Origin: Planctomycetaceae bacterium
Lineage (GTDB): Bacteria; Planctomycetota; Planctomycetia; Planctomycetales; Planctomycetaceae
Direction: 5' to 3'
Length of the DNA stretch: 64,000 nucleotides
Assembly: GCA_041398825.1 (NCBI GenBank)
Contig: JAWKTX010000017.1
Coordinates: forward strand, 1-64,000
Part shown: one piece after another, positions 35,222 to 44,334 of the stretch
How positions within the stretch are numbered: the stretch's first letter is position 1
How the letters are laid out: every line of letters begins with the position of its first letter
Program-made: the position numbers and the translations under genes
Notes under the pieces: model-generated
Databases searched by the model: none
What the model saw: only the letters and a program-made list of their open reading frames with translations
What the model was told of the DNA's origin: nothing

Positions 35222-37378
35222 ATGGCTCGCATTCAGCAACTCGATCCTCATGTGATTAACCGCATTGCTGCAGGTGAGGTGATTGAACGTCCCGCCAGCG
35301 TGGTCAAGGAATTGCTGGAAAACAGTGTTGACGCTTTAGCAACGCGTGTTGAGGTTGATATCTACGAGGGCGGACTTCAACTCATTCGAATCTCCGACAA
35401 CGGAGAAGGCATTCATCGAGATGACATGCTGCTGGCCGTCACGAGCCACGCGACAAGTAAGATTCGCAGTGATGCTGACCTGGATCACGTGAATTCGCTG
35501 GGGTTTCGTGGAGAAGCCCTGGCGTCGATTGCTTCGGTGAGTCGATTTCGGATTCGAACACGACAGGAGGACGAAACTGTCGGTCGAGAGCTGGAATGCA
35601 ACGGAGGTCAGATCACGATTCAGCGAGAATGTGGTTGTCCTGTCGGTACGGTGATGGAAGTCCATCATTTGTTCTTCAACACGCCCGCGCGACGCAAGTT
35701 CATGAAGAAGGCGTCCACGGAGTTCGGGCACATCAGTGAATACTTTGCTCGCATCGCACTTCCAAATCCCGCGTTGCACATGGTGCTGCGGCATAACGAT
35801 AAGCTGGTGTATGAATTACCAGCAACCAGCAATCAGCTCGATCGGATTCGGAGATTTTATGGTTCTGAAGTCGCGGATCAGCTGATTCCTGTCGAATCGG
35901 TTTCTGATCTGCCGTCGGGCGAGTCAATTCGATTGTGGGGCTATGTTGGATCGCCAACGCTCAGTAAATCCACTCGTAAAAACCAGTATTTGTTCCTGAA
36001 TGGCCGCTCAATTCAGGATCGAAGTCTGCAGCACGCATTGCAGGAAGCTTACCGAGGTCTGCTGATGGTCGGGCGACATCCAGTCAGCTTTCTGTTTCTG
36101 GAACTGCCTCCTGCTCTGGTGGACGTCAATGTTCATCCCACAAAGACCGAAGTGCGTTTCCAGGATAGCCAAACCCTGTATCGACAGTTACTTCATACGT
36201 TGCGTGACAAGTTTCTGAAGCTTGAGTTCCGTTCAACAATCGAAGTGCCGCAGGTTCGCGGTCGGCAGCCATTACTGTTGAACTCACGGATCTCGGGTCC
36301 TTCTGCCGAAACTCGCGAGCTTGGGTTATGGGCAGAAAACGCAGTTGCAGCAGAGCTGCCGAGGATTGGGCCGCTGGCGCAACAAACGGATTCGCCGGAG
36401 GCAATCCGGCTTCAGGACACCGCTCCTGAGACGGCCAGCAACGCGCAGGACGTTAATGATCGATCGATCCCTGCGAACGACGCCCGCCCGCTGGTCACGC
36501 CATTTCAACCGTTCCCCGACAACAACCGTTTTCGCGTTCCGGCATCTCCCGGTGGGCGAAGTGGAATCTTTGCAGATGAGACCTCCCCGCCGTCCCCATC
36601 CGAGGGCTCGTCTGATGCGGGCCTGTCAGAGAAGCATTCGCGGGCGGCATTGTCGTCGTCGCCGGCAGCTGAGCCGAACAACGTCGGTAGCGGCACTGAT
36701 CCTCAGGGTAGCCCGTCAGTAACTGCAGAGAGAGAGGAGTTTTCGGCGAACGCCATCATTGGTGCTGCAACGGCGGGCAGTTATGGACCGATGGTCATGG
36801 CGGACGAGTTTCGCGCTTTCCAGATTCACGATTGTTATCTGGTGGTTGCGACAGACGAAGGCCTCGAAGTCATCGACCAGCATGCGCTGCACGAACGGAT
36901 TCTCTACGAACACCTGAGGCACCGCATTCTTGGAGGCGGAATAGAACGCCAGAAACTGCTGATCCCTGATCCAATTGAATGTTCTGCGGGCGAAGCTGCA
37001 GTATTGCAGGAGTATCAGGATCTGCTTCGTGAAATTGGATTCGAAGTTGAGGAGTTTGGTGGGACAACCATGCTGCTGACTTCGTATCCGGTTCTGATTC
37101 CCCGAGGGGATCTGGCCCGCATTGTGCGCGATCTGGCCGGGCAGCTTGAACAAAGTGATGGTCGAACAACCCGACGTGATTTGCTGGATCATATGCTGCA
37201 CACCATGGCATGTCGGGCCGCGATTAAATCCGGACAGCGGTTAACTCTGGAAGAAATGCAGGAACTTCTTCGGCAACGCCATCTCGTCGACGATTCTCAT
37301 CACTGTCCCCATGGTCGCCCCACCGCTTTGACTCTGACCCGTGACACACTGGACCAGCAGTTCGGTCGATTGGGGTAG
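35222..37378 (+). CDS. mutL: DNA mismatch repair protein MutL
   Basis: MutL links MutS to strand incision. The N-terminal GHKL ATPase is clear: INRIAAGEVIERPASVVKEL, ENSVDALA, DNGEGI, GFRGEALASI and the 'HHLFFNTPARRKFMK' loop. After a long Pro/Ser-rich linker, the C-terminal domain has the nickase motif DQHALHERILYE, 'ACRAAIKSGQRL' and CPHGRPT, so this is an endonuclease-active MutL of the type found in bacteria without MutH. The start at 35222 (MARIQQL) matches the family; upstream codons extend the frame to 35177 without similarity. The retron lies divergently upstream. Confidence 0.95.
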   Translation: MARIQQLDPHVINRIAAGEVIERPASVVKELLENSVDALATRVEVDIYEGGLQLIRISDNGEGIHRDDMLLAVTSHATSKIRSDADLDHVNSLGFRGEALASIASVSRFRIRTRQEDETVGRELECNGGQITIQRECGCPVGTVMEVHHLFFNTPARRKFMKKASTEFGHISEYFARIALPNPALHMVLRHNDKLVYELPATSNQLDRIRRFYGSEVADQLIPVESVSDLPSGESIRLWGYVGSPTLSKSTRKNQYLFLNGRSIQDRSLQHALQEAYRGLLMVGRHPVSFLFLELPPALVDVNVHPTKTEVRFQDSQTLYRQLLHTLRDKFLKLEFRSTIEVPQVRGRQPLLLNSRISGPSAETRELGLWAENAVAAELPRIGPLAQQTDSPEAIRLQDTAPETASNAQDVNDRSIPANDARPLVTPFQPFPDNNRFRVPASPGGRSGIFADETSPPSPSEGSSDAGLSEKHSRAALSSSPAAEPNNVGSGTDPQGSPSVTAEREEFSANAIIGAATAGSYGPMVMADEFRAFQIHDCYLVVATDEGLEVIDQHALHERILYEHLRHRILGGGIERQKLLIPDPIECSAGEAAVLQEYQDLLREIGFEVEEFGGTTMLLTSYPVLIPRGDLARIVRDLAGQLEQSDGRTTRRDLLDHMLHTMACRAAIKSGQRLTLEEMQELLRQRHLVDDSHHCPHGRPTALTLTRDTLDQQFGRLG

Positions 37379-37428
37379 CTTCTGTACCTCGCTGCCGGAG
37401 AAACAGTGCGTCCGAACTCCGGCACGCA

Positions 37429-37455
37429 ACCATGCCCGCATGGCGCGAGCATGGT
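37429..37455. terminator. Possible convergent terminator hairpin
   Basis: A 7-bp inverted repeat (37429-37435 with 37449-37455) with a 13-base loop lies 50 bp after mutL, in the convergent gap before the HMA remnant. It lacks a U-tract, so a terminator role is weakly supported. Confidence 0.3.
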
Positions 37456-37532
37456 TTGGGTGGTCTCCGCGGACTCGACGTATGATGAAGGCGGTGATCT
37501 TCCAGAGCCCCGTCGAGTGACAAAACAGACTT

Positions 37533-37805
37533 TCAGGGATTCGTCAGAAGTTCTGTGGATTCCGCCGGGAAGCCACATTCTTTTGAAGCCGCGATGGCGT
37601 CTTCGATGACAAAGTTTTGAGTATCGCCGGACACGATGACTGTTCTTGCGTCGGCATCAATCTTCAGGGTCGCTACACCCGGTAGCAATTGCAGGACCGA
37701 CGTAACGGTACTGCGGCATCCGCCTCAATGCATTTCCGGGCAATGGAACTTTGCGAGCGCGACGGCACTGGCAAGCGATTCCGGCGAGGCTTGCGGTGCG
37801 GTCAC
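37533..37805 (-). pseudogene. HMA metal-binding protein with in-frame TGA at its CxxC motif
   Basis: Reading through TGA at 37725-37727 gives a good HMA domain: FHCPEMH-stop-GGC, then 'LLPGVATLKIDADARTVIV' and 'AIAASKECGF'. The stop stands exactly at the first Cys of the expected MHCGGC metal site. No ATG lies in the frame; it opens after TGA at 37884 and the first plausible start is GTG at 37805. A 'VGC' and an Ala/Pro linker upstream look like the relic of a lipoprotein leader. Ten bases after the TGA, a 9+9 hairpin (37691-37714, one mismatch, 6-nt loop) has the spacing of a bacterial SECIS. Either a decayed gene or a selenocysteine protein. Confidence 0.6.
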
Positions 37806-38055
37806 GGTCTTCGGTGCGGTTTGACTACTGTCGGCACAACCGACAGCAGTCTGCCACCCTTGATGGTTGCTCTTTGCGTCGGCTCAATATCGCTCTTTGT
37901 CACATGAACGGTCGGCGTAGCAGTCATCAGTCCTTCAAACTTTCCTGATCCCATGAAAAACAGGATGGGCCGCTGATGATTTGACGATGAGTGTTCTATC
38001 TTACACACGCATATCTTCAGACGATTTCGTACCGAACCTCAACCGGACCTGGCGA

Positions 38056-41000
38056 ATGAATTCAGCTCAACATTCTTCGGAGACTGCTGTTCCGGAAACA
38101 CACTCAGGAATTGCTTCGGCTTCGTTTGTCGGGTACCTGATGATGATTTTTCTGACGGCGGTGAACGACAATATGTTTCGATGGCTGATTATTCCGATCG
38201 CAAAGGCCAAACTGCGGACAGGCAGTCTGACGCCATCGGAAGTTGAATCGCAGGAATCCCTGATGTTGTCGCTGGGGCTGGGAAGTCTTGTTCTGCCATT
38301 CGTCCTGTTCGCTCCATATTCGGGATGGGTGGCGGATCGATTCAGCAAACGCTCATCAACGATCCTGCTCAAGATAGCGGAGGTCTTCCTGGTTGGTGTG
38401 GGGGTCTGGTCGATTCACTTCGGCCATTTGCCGACTATGTTTGCTGTGCTGTTTCTGCTGGGAACCCAAAGTGCGTTGCTGAGCACGGCAAAGTTCGGCA
38501 TTATTCCGGAGCTCGTGGCGCGGACATCGTTGTCGGCTGCCAACGGTCTGGTGGCATTGACAACTCTGGTGGCTGTCATTGCGGGAACGGTCGCCGGAAA
38601 TGAGCTTGCTGAACGAATGATTTCATCACCCGACTTCGGGTTGACGATTCCTGCGATTGCCCTTCTCACAGTGGCCGTGCTTGGCGTCGCAGGCAGCTGG
38701 TTGATTCAACGCGTCCGTCCGGCAGATCCCGGTCTGGCGTTCCCTGTGAATCCGATCACGTGGGCCTGGCGAGACTTAAAGCTGGTCTTTCTGGATCGCC
38801 CGATTCTGCGGGTCACACTTGGCATTACATTCTTCTGGTCGCTGGCCTCTCTCGCCCAAATGAATATCGACACGTTTGTGACGCGGGAGTTGCTTTTGAG
38901 TCAGACCAGGGTGGGGTTGTTTCTGGCAGTGCTCAGCGTTGGTGTTGGACTGGGAAGCTTACTGGCGGGGTGGTGGTCGAATGGTCGTGTCGAGTTGGGG
39001 ATGGTTCCGCTGGGTGCGTTGACGATGGCGTTTGCCTGTGTTTGTCTCTTCTTCAGCCGGTCCTCATCGGTGATGTCCGCTGTGATGCTGGCGACGATTG
39101 GTGTGGGGGGCGGACTGTTCAATGTTCCGCTGAATGCCTGGCTTCAGGAACGCAGCCCTCATGGCAAACTGGGGGCGATTCTGGCAGCGGGGAATCAGCT
39201 GACCGCTATTGGTATGGTTGTTGTCGCCGGACTGTTCTGGCTAATGCGCGGACCACTTCAATTGTCGGCCGCTCAGATCTTTTTAGTCTGCGGCATCGGT
39301 ATTCTGCCAATTTTGTACTATGTGGTGTGGCTGCTGCCACAAGCCACCGTTCGATTTGTGGTCTGGATGCTGAGCCGATTTGTCTATCGTGTGCGATGTT
39401 ATGACATCGAGAATGTGCCGGAGCAGGGCGGGGCATTGCTGGTGGCAAATCACGTCTCCTGGCTGGATGGTGTATTGCTGCTGCTGGCGAGTTCCCGCAA
39501 TATTCGCATGGTCGCCTACGCAGATTACATACAGGGGCCGTGGATCAAATGGCTTGCGAATTTGTTCGGTATCATTCCGATTCGCGCGGGAGATGGTCCC
39601 AGAGCATTGATGCAATCGTTGAACACCGCCCGCGATGCATTGATCGCGGGGGAACTGGTTTGCATTTTTGCTGAAGGTCAAATTACTCGCACCGGGCAGC
39701 TGCAGAAGTTTGAACGGGGACTGGTCAAAATCCTGAAGGGAACCGATGCTCCTGTAATTCCTGTTTACCTTGATGAGCTGTGGGGGAGCGTTTTCAGCTA
39801 TGAACGAGGGCGGTTCTTCTGGAAGAAGCCCAGTCACTGGCCCTATCCGGTTTCAATTTCTTTCGGCTCGCCTGTGCATAGAGTGGAAGATGTTGATATC
39901 GTCCGGCACGCTGTGCTGGACCTCGGCACAAAATCATTGGAACGCAGAAAGGAACGAATGATGATTCCGGCAATGCAGTTCATACGACAATGTCGTCTGG
40001 GATGGAATCGAATCAAAGCTGCGGACTCAGCCGGAGCGGAATTAACGGGAGGACGTTTACTGACCGGATCGCTGGCGTTTCATAAACTGCTGACGACTTC
40101 GGTTCTGAAGCCTGATGTCACGATGGTTGGCTTGCTCCTGCCGCCGTCCTCCGGGGGCCTGCTGGCCAACGCTGCTGTGGCGTTGTCTGGTAAGGTGGCT
40201 GTCAATCTGAATTACACGCTGTCGGATGATGTCGTTAATTACTGTATCCGCGAAGCAGGTGTCAAACAGGTTCTGACCAGTCGTCGATTTCTGGAAAAGA
40301 AGCCGATGAACCTTGATGCTGAACTGATTTATCTTGAGGACCTGAAAGAACAAATCAGTGGAATGGAGAAGGCTCTGGCATTTCTGACTGCCAGGTTGAT
40401 GCCATTTCGGATGTTGTGTCGGAAGCTGGGGCTTGACAGAATTAAGCCCGACGACCTGATGTCTGTTATCTTCACTTCAGGTTCCACCGGCGAACCCAAA
40501 GGCGTCATGCTGTCACAGAATAACATTGGCTCTAATCTGGCAGCCGTTCGACAACTGCTGAATCTGAAAACAACGGATATGCTGCTGGGTGTACTTCCGT
40601 TCTTCCATTCGTTTGGTTTTACCATTTCGATGTGGCTGCCACTTTGTACAGATCCTGGCGTCATCTACCACTTCAATCCGCTCGATTCCCGAACCGTTGG
40701 AAAGCTCATCGAAAAGTATAAAGCGACCATCTTGCTGGCGACTCCCACATTCCTTCGTTCGTACATGAAGCGATGCTCCACCGAGGAATTGAAGTCGCTG
40801 AACCTGGTGATCGTTGGTGCAGAAAAACTCCCCGACGATTTGCGCGACGCGTTCCGGGAGAAGTACGGGTTCGAGCCCAGCGAGGGATACGGGACGACCG
40901 AATTGTCACCTGTCGCTTCAGTGAATATTCCGGCTTCGCGACTTGGCACAGAGTATTCCGGGCAGACCTCAACAAAACACGGAACGGTTGGCCGAGTGAT

Positions 41001-41553
41001 TCCGGGTTCTGTGGCCGCTGTCTTCCATACCGAGACCAATGAACGTCTGGGAACAAATCAGGAAGGCATGCTGAAGATTAAAGGACCCAACGTGATGCTT
41101 GGATACCTGAATCATCCGGAGAAATCTGCAGAGTTGATTCAGGATGGATGGTACACAACGGGGGATCTGGCTCTGATTGATGATGAAGGCTTTATCCGGA
41201 TTACGGGCCGCCAGAGTCGATTTTCCAAGATCGGTGGTGAGATGGTTCCCCACCTTCGAATCGAAGCTGAATTAACCCGCATTATGGACGACGATCCTTC
41301 GGACGAACCGGGCATTCTCTGCGCGGTGACGGCCGTCCCTGATGCTTCCAAAGGCGAACGCCTGATTGTTCTGCATAAGCCCGTGAAGAAATCGATTCGG
41401 CAGGTGACCGATGAACTGAAAGCCGCGGGCCTGCCAAATCTGTGGATTCCGAGTCAGGATAGCTTTTTGGAAGTTGAACAAGTTCCGTTGCTTGGCACCG
41501 GAAAACTTGACCTGAGAGGAGTCAAGGATCTGGCACTGAAACATTTTGGTTGA
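38056..41553 (+). CDS. MFS transporter / PlsC acyltransferase / acyl-ACP ligase fusion (LplT-Aas-like)
   Basis: One polypeptide joins three functions that recycle lysophospholipids. An MFS domain (res ~20-410, LplT-like flippase, 'LMMIFLTAVNDNMFRWLIIP') comes first, then a PlsC-type acyltransferase with NHVSWLD (NHx4D) and FAEGQITRTG, then an AMP-binding acyl-ACP synthetase with IFTSGSTGEPKGVM and 'EGYGTTELSPV'. In E. coli LplT and Aas are separate; the fusion fits acyl-ACP:phospholipid acyltransferase proteins of planctomycetes. The start is uncertain: ATG at 38056 is chosen, with ATG 37987 or TTG 37981 upstream alternatives. Confidence 0.9.
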   Translation: MNSAQHSSETAVPETHSGIASASFVGYLMMIFLTAVNDNMFRWLIIPIAKAKLRTGSLTPSEVESQESLMLSLGLGSLVLPFVLFAPYSGWVADRFSKRSSTILLKIAEVFLVGVGVWSIHFGHLPTMFAVLFLLGTQSALLSTAKFGIIPELVARTSLSAANGLVALTTLVAVIAGTVAGNELAERMISSPDFGLTIPAIALLTVAVLGVAGSWLIQRVRPADPGLAFPVNPITWAWRDLKLVFLDRPILRVTLGITFFWSLASLAQMNIDTFVTRELLLSQTRVGLFLAVLSVGVGLGSLLAGWWSNGRVELGMVPLGALTMAFACVCLFFSRSSSVMSAVMLATIGVGGGLFNVPLNAWLQERSPHGKLGAILAAGNQLTAIGMVVVAGLFWLMRGPLQLSAAQIFLVCGIGILPILYYVVWLLPQATVRFVVWMLSRFVYRVRCYDIENVPEQGGALLVANHVSWLDGVLLLLASSRNIRMVAYADYIQGPWIKWLANLFGIIPIRAGDGPRALMQSLNTARDALIAGELVCIFAEGQITRTGQLQKFERGLVKILKGTDAPVIPVYLDELWGSVFSYERGRFFWKKPSHWPYPVSISFGSPVHRVEDVDIVRHAVLDLGTKSLERRKERMMIPAMQFIRQCRLGWNRIKAADSAGAELTGGRLLTGSLAFHKLLTTSVLKPDVTMVGLLLPPSSGGLLANAAVALSGKVAVNLNYTLSDDVVNYCIREAGVKQVLTSRRFLEKKPMNLDAELIYLEDLKEQISGMEKALAFLTARLMPFRMLCRKLGLDRIKPDDLMSVIFTSGSTGEPKGVMLSQNNIGSNLAAVRQLLNLKTTDMLLGVLPFFHSFGFTISMWLPLCTDPGVIYHFNPLDSRTVGKLIEKYKATILLATPTFLRSYMKRCSTEELKSLNLVIVGAEKLPDDLRDAFREKYGFEPSEGYGTTELSPVASVNIPASRLGTEYSGQTSTKHGTVGRVIPGSVAAVFHTETNERLGTNQEGMLKIKGPNVMLGYLNHPEKSAELIQDGWYTTGDLALIDDEGFIRITGRQSRFSKIGGEMVPHLRIEAELTRIMDDDPSDEPGILCAVTAVPDASKGERLIVLHKPVKKSIRQVTDELKAAGLPNLWIPSQDSFLEVEQVPLLGTGKLDLRGVKDLALKHFG

Positions 41554-41581
41554 TTCAACCGCCAATGATGGCGGAGGCGTA

Positions 41582-42529
41582 CTATCGCGTCTCAACCGCT
41601 TCTGCTGAGGCCTTCTTTTTCGGGATGCTCTTCCTGGCGTCCGTCTTCGCGGGCTGGCGAGGTGTGAGTAGCCCATCAAGTTGTGATTGTTCAATCGTGG
41701 ATGGAGCACCGGTGTCGGGAATCATCACTCCTGCCGACCACAGAATTCCATTGATGACAAGTTGCCGCATGCCGGTTCGTTCCCACGCGGAATGGGCATC
41801 GAGGCCTGTGAACGAGAATGAACGGCCACCATTTGGACGATCATAGGTCCATGCGACGATATGAGCGTCGATACCTGTGCGGCTTTCTGTATATTCCCTG
41901 CCGGACCAGACGAGGGGGGTGATGCCTTTCATGTCCTGGACAAACTGCAACCCATTTAACCATCCATCATTGATCTGCCATGCCGTAACTCCGCGGCACA
42001 CTTCATGCTTCGGGAAGTCAACATGAGCGCTGTCCCAGTGTCCTCGACCTGATTTTCCTTTCGCATAGACGCCTCCAATCCAGGTTTTTGCCTGTGAGAG
42101 ATGATCATCGGGGAAGTCTACGGCCTGATGAATCATTACGATTCCCACGCCGGCATCAACCAGTGCCTGCATCCGGGCGATTCGGTTTGGCGTCTTCAGA
42201 AATGCCTGCTTTCCACCACCGTCGGTATAGAACACGATGGCCGCGGCTCCGTCGAAGAGTGATTCATCCTGGGGCCATCCATCGTTGATACGAACCGTTA
42301 CAACGCCGGGCGTCTGTCTCAGCAGAAGTGCCAGGCAGTCGCAACCTGCCAGGTAATCGTGATGCCCCGGCTTATCCACTTTTGCCGTCTCTCCGGCCAC
42401 CAGAATGATTCTTGTTTGCGATGGTTCATCTGCTGAGGAGGCAACTGCCTCGGTCGTGGATGGCAGCAGTGACTGAAGGATCAAAAAAACGGCTACGACA
42501 GGCGTGTGGCTTCGCCGATGGATGGGCAT
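41582..42529 (-). CDS. Exported ThuA-domain protein
   Basis: An N-terminal signal peptide (VVAVFLILQSLLPSTTEA) is followed by a ThuA-like (class I amidotransferase-fold) domain: IILVAGETAKVDKPGHHDY, 'FDGAAAIVFYTDGGGKQAF', 'GVGIVMIHQAVDF', 'HVDFPKHEV', and 'RSFSFTGLDAHSAW'. ThuA occurs in sugar catabolic settings in many planctomycetes, but its reaction is not established. A Lys-rich C-terminal tail (KSIPKKKASAE) is unexplained. It is convergent with the preceding fusion gene and 254 bp from the sulfatase gene. Confidence 0.88.
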   Translation of the reverse strand: MPIHRRSHTPVVAVFLILQSLLPSTTEAVASSADEPSQTRIILVAGETAKVDKPGHHDYLAGCDCLALLLRQTPGVVTVRINDGWPQDESLFDGAAAIVFYTDGGGKQAFLKTPNRIARMQALVDAGVGIVMIHQAVDFPDDHLSQAKTWIGGVYAKGKSGRGHWDSAHVDFPKHEVCRGVTAWQINDGWLNGLQFVQDMKGITPLVWSGREYTESRTGIDAHIVAWTYDRPNGGRSFSFTGLDAHSAWERTGMRQLVINGILWSAGVMIPDTGAPSTIEQSQLDGLLTPRQPAKTDARKSIPKKKASAEAVETR

Positions 42530-42783
42530 AAAAGTCTCACTTGGAGTTAAAAAACAAGAAGAGGGTTCATCGAATAACTAATAACGAGGCATTTCAAGAA
42601 CCAGAATCGATGGCATTCTGCGAAGCAGATTCCGCGGGAATGTCAGGTTCTTCGGAAGTCTTATGTTGGTGCGCGTCCCTTGATGTATTTCCCTTGCTGC
42701 AAGTTCCTCTGTGGGTGTTCAGACGCTCTTTATCAGGGACGGTGTTCTTATTCTTCGGCAGGCGTCTCTTAACTTAGCTGACG

Positions 42784-44193
42784 CTAAGGGAAACCGTTGC
42801 TAAAGTTGCTGAAGTATGTCGTCATCTGATTTCGAAGGTCTGACAACGTGTCCGAGTATTCAATAGCCTGACTCAGATCGTTTCGTTCATGTGGATCATT
42901 CACTAAGTCAAACAATTGCTGTTTCATGACGATTGGGTATTCGACGTATTTCCAGCGTTCCGTTCGGATCATGCGCTGGCTGTCTCGGAAGTATCCCGTC
43001 ACAAATGGATAAATCTGATCTTCGGAGCCTTTCACCGCCGACTTCAAACTGCGACCGTCAATCTCTTCAACCGGCGCTTCGAATCCAGCAAGCTCGCAAA
43101 TAGTCGGAAACAAATCCCGCAGATAGCACTGGACCTGTGATTGCTGGCCCTCTGGTATGCCAGGTCCGGTGAAAATAAGCGGGACTCCAATGGTGTGTTC
43201 ATACATATTCTGTTTACCGCGGAGTCCGTGGCTGCCAATAGCCAGACCGTGGTCACTAGTAAAGACGATGATGGTTTCCTGATACAGGTTCAAATCCCGC
43301 AGGTGCTGCTGGATCTGTCCGATCTGCGAATCCATGTAAGAAATAACTGCGTAATACGCGGCGAGTTCTCGCTGCGTCTCTTCGGGTGTTCGAGGCCATT
43401 GAAACAGCTGTTCGTCACGACCCTGGAAATTACCATGGTCGAAAGGATGTTGCGTCAGAAAGTTTGATGGGACGGGGATATCTTCGGGCTTGTACTGATC
43501 AGACCAGCCAGGTGGGATCATCAGTGGGTCGTGTGGAGACGTGAAATTGACGTGCACGAAAAACGGGCTGTCCAGCGCCATGGAATCGTCAATGGCCTGA
43601 ATGGCCGCCTGGGTAAAATGGCGACTGATCTCACCTGTGAGTCCGACACCTTTTTCCGGTTGAGGGGCTCCGTTCCTGTCGCGAAAAATCCAGCCTCGAT
43701 ACCCTGTGACTGGTCGTCCGGAAAAATCGATCTGCGGCGTGGCGAACTTTGCACCACCGCCGGTAAAGAGTCCCCTCGTTTGCTGGTATCCGTGATCTTT
43801 CGGCTGACCGTCGTTATGCCATTTTCCAACATACCACGTGCTGTAGCCATTCCCGGCGAACCAGCTTGCCATGCGCGGCGCCGTCTTGTCAATGGTGCCG
43901 CCAAAGTCCCGAACGCCCATTCGGAAGCCGCTGCATCCTGTCAGGATTTCCGCGCGACTTGGGGTGCAGATTGGGTTTGCGCAGGTTGCTCGCGTAAAGG
44001 TTGTTCCGGTACGAACCAGCTGATCCAGGTGGGGAGTTCTGATGATCTCGTTTCCGAGTGCGTGAATCGTATCCGGACGCTGATCGTCGCTCACGATCAG
44101 CAGGATGTTGGGGCGCTGGGCCAATGACACTGCCGAAGCGCAAAACAGGATCCAGATTCCCGTGACTACCCGAATGCAGATCGGCATGTTCAA
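42784..44193 (-). CDS. Secreted sulfatase
   Basis: A type I sulfatase that removes sulfate esters from a glycan. A signal peptide ends near residue 26 (GIWILFCASAVSLAQ). Core motifs are NILLIVSDDQRPDT (metal-binding DD) and the formylglycine motif C76-T-P-S-R80, so the nucleophile Cys needs maturation by a formylglycine-generating enzyme not present here. 'FVHVNFTSPHDP' and 'VFTSDHGLAIGSHGLRGKQNMYEH' complete the metal site. Its substrate is unknown; neighbours with similar genes suggest sulfated polysaccharide. A hairpin spans the stop codon (42773-42788). Confidence 0.93.
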   Translation of the reverse strand: MNMPICIRVVTGIWILFCASAVSLAQRPNILLIVSDDQRPDTIHALGNEIIRTPHLDQLVRTGTTFTRATCANPICTPSRAEILTGCSGFRMGVRDFGGTIDKTAPRMASWFAGNGYSTWYVGKWHNDGQPKDHGYQQTRGLFTGGGAKFATPQIDFSGRPVTGYRGWIFRDRNGAPQPEKGVGLTGEISRHFTQAAIQAIDDSMALDSPFFVHVNFTSPHDPLMIPPGWSDQYKPEDIPVPSNFLTQHPFDHGNFQGRDEQLFQWPRTPEETQRELAAYYAVISYMDSQIGQIQQHLRDLNLYQETIIVFTSDHGLAIGSHGLRGKQNMYEHTIGVPLIFTGPGIPEGQQSQVQCYLRDLFPTICELAGFEAPVEEIDGRSLKSAVKGSEDQIYPFVTGYFRDSQRMIRTERWKYVEYPIVMKQQLFDLVNDPHERNDLSQAIEYSDTLSDLRNQMTTYFSNFSNGFP

Positions 44194-44334
44194 AATCCCG
44201 TGCAGATGAATAGTGAAATGTTCGTCGGACAGTCAGCGGTTCGAAGTGCGTGATGTGGAAACCGCGAGGCGAAGACCGTCATGAAGTTCGCTTCATTCCG
44301 GGAGACACAATTCTTTCACCACTGGCGGTTCCGA

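Noticed and set aside
37802..38008. 68-codon minus-strand frame ahead of the HMA remnant
   Set aside because: Overlaps the fusion gene start and has no hydrophobic leader or family; the HMA-like protein is in another frame.
42541..42777. 78-codon plus-strand frame between ThuA and sulfatase genes
   Set aside because: No ribosome-binding site and Leu/Ser/Phe-rich random composition; likely chance.
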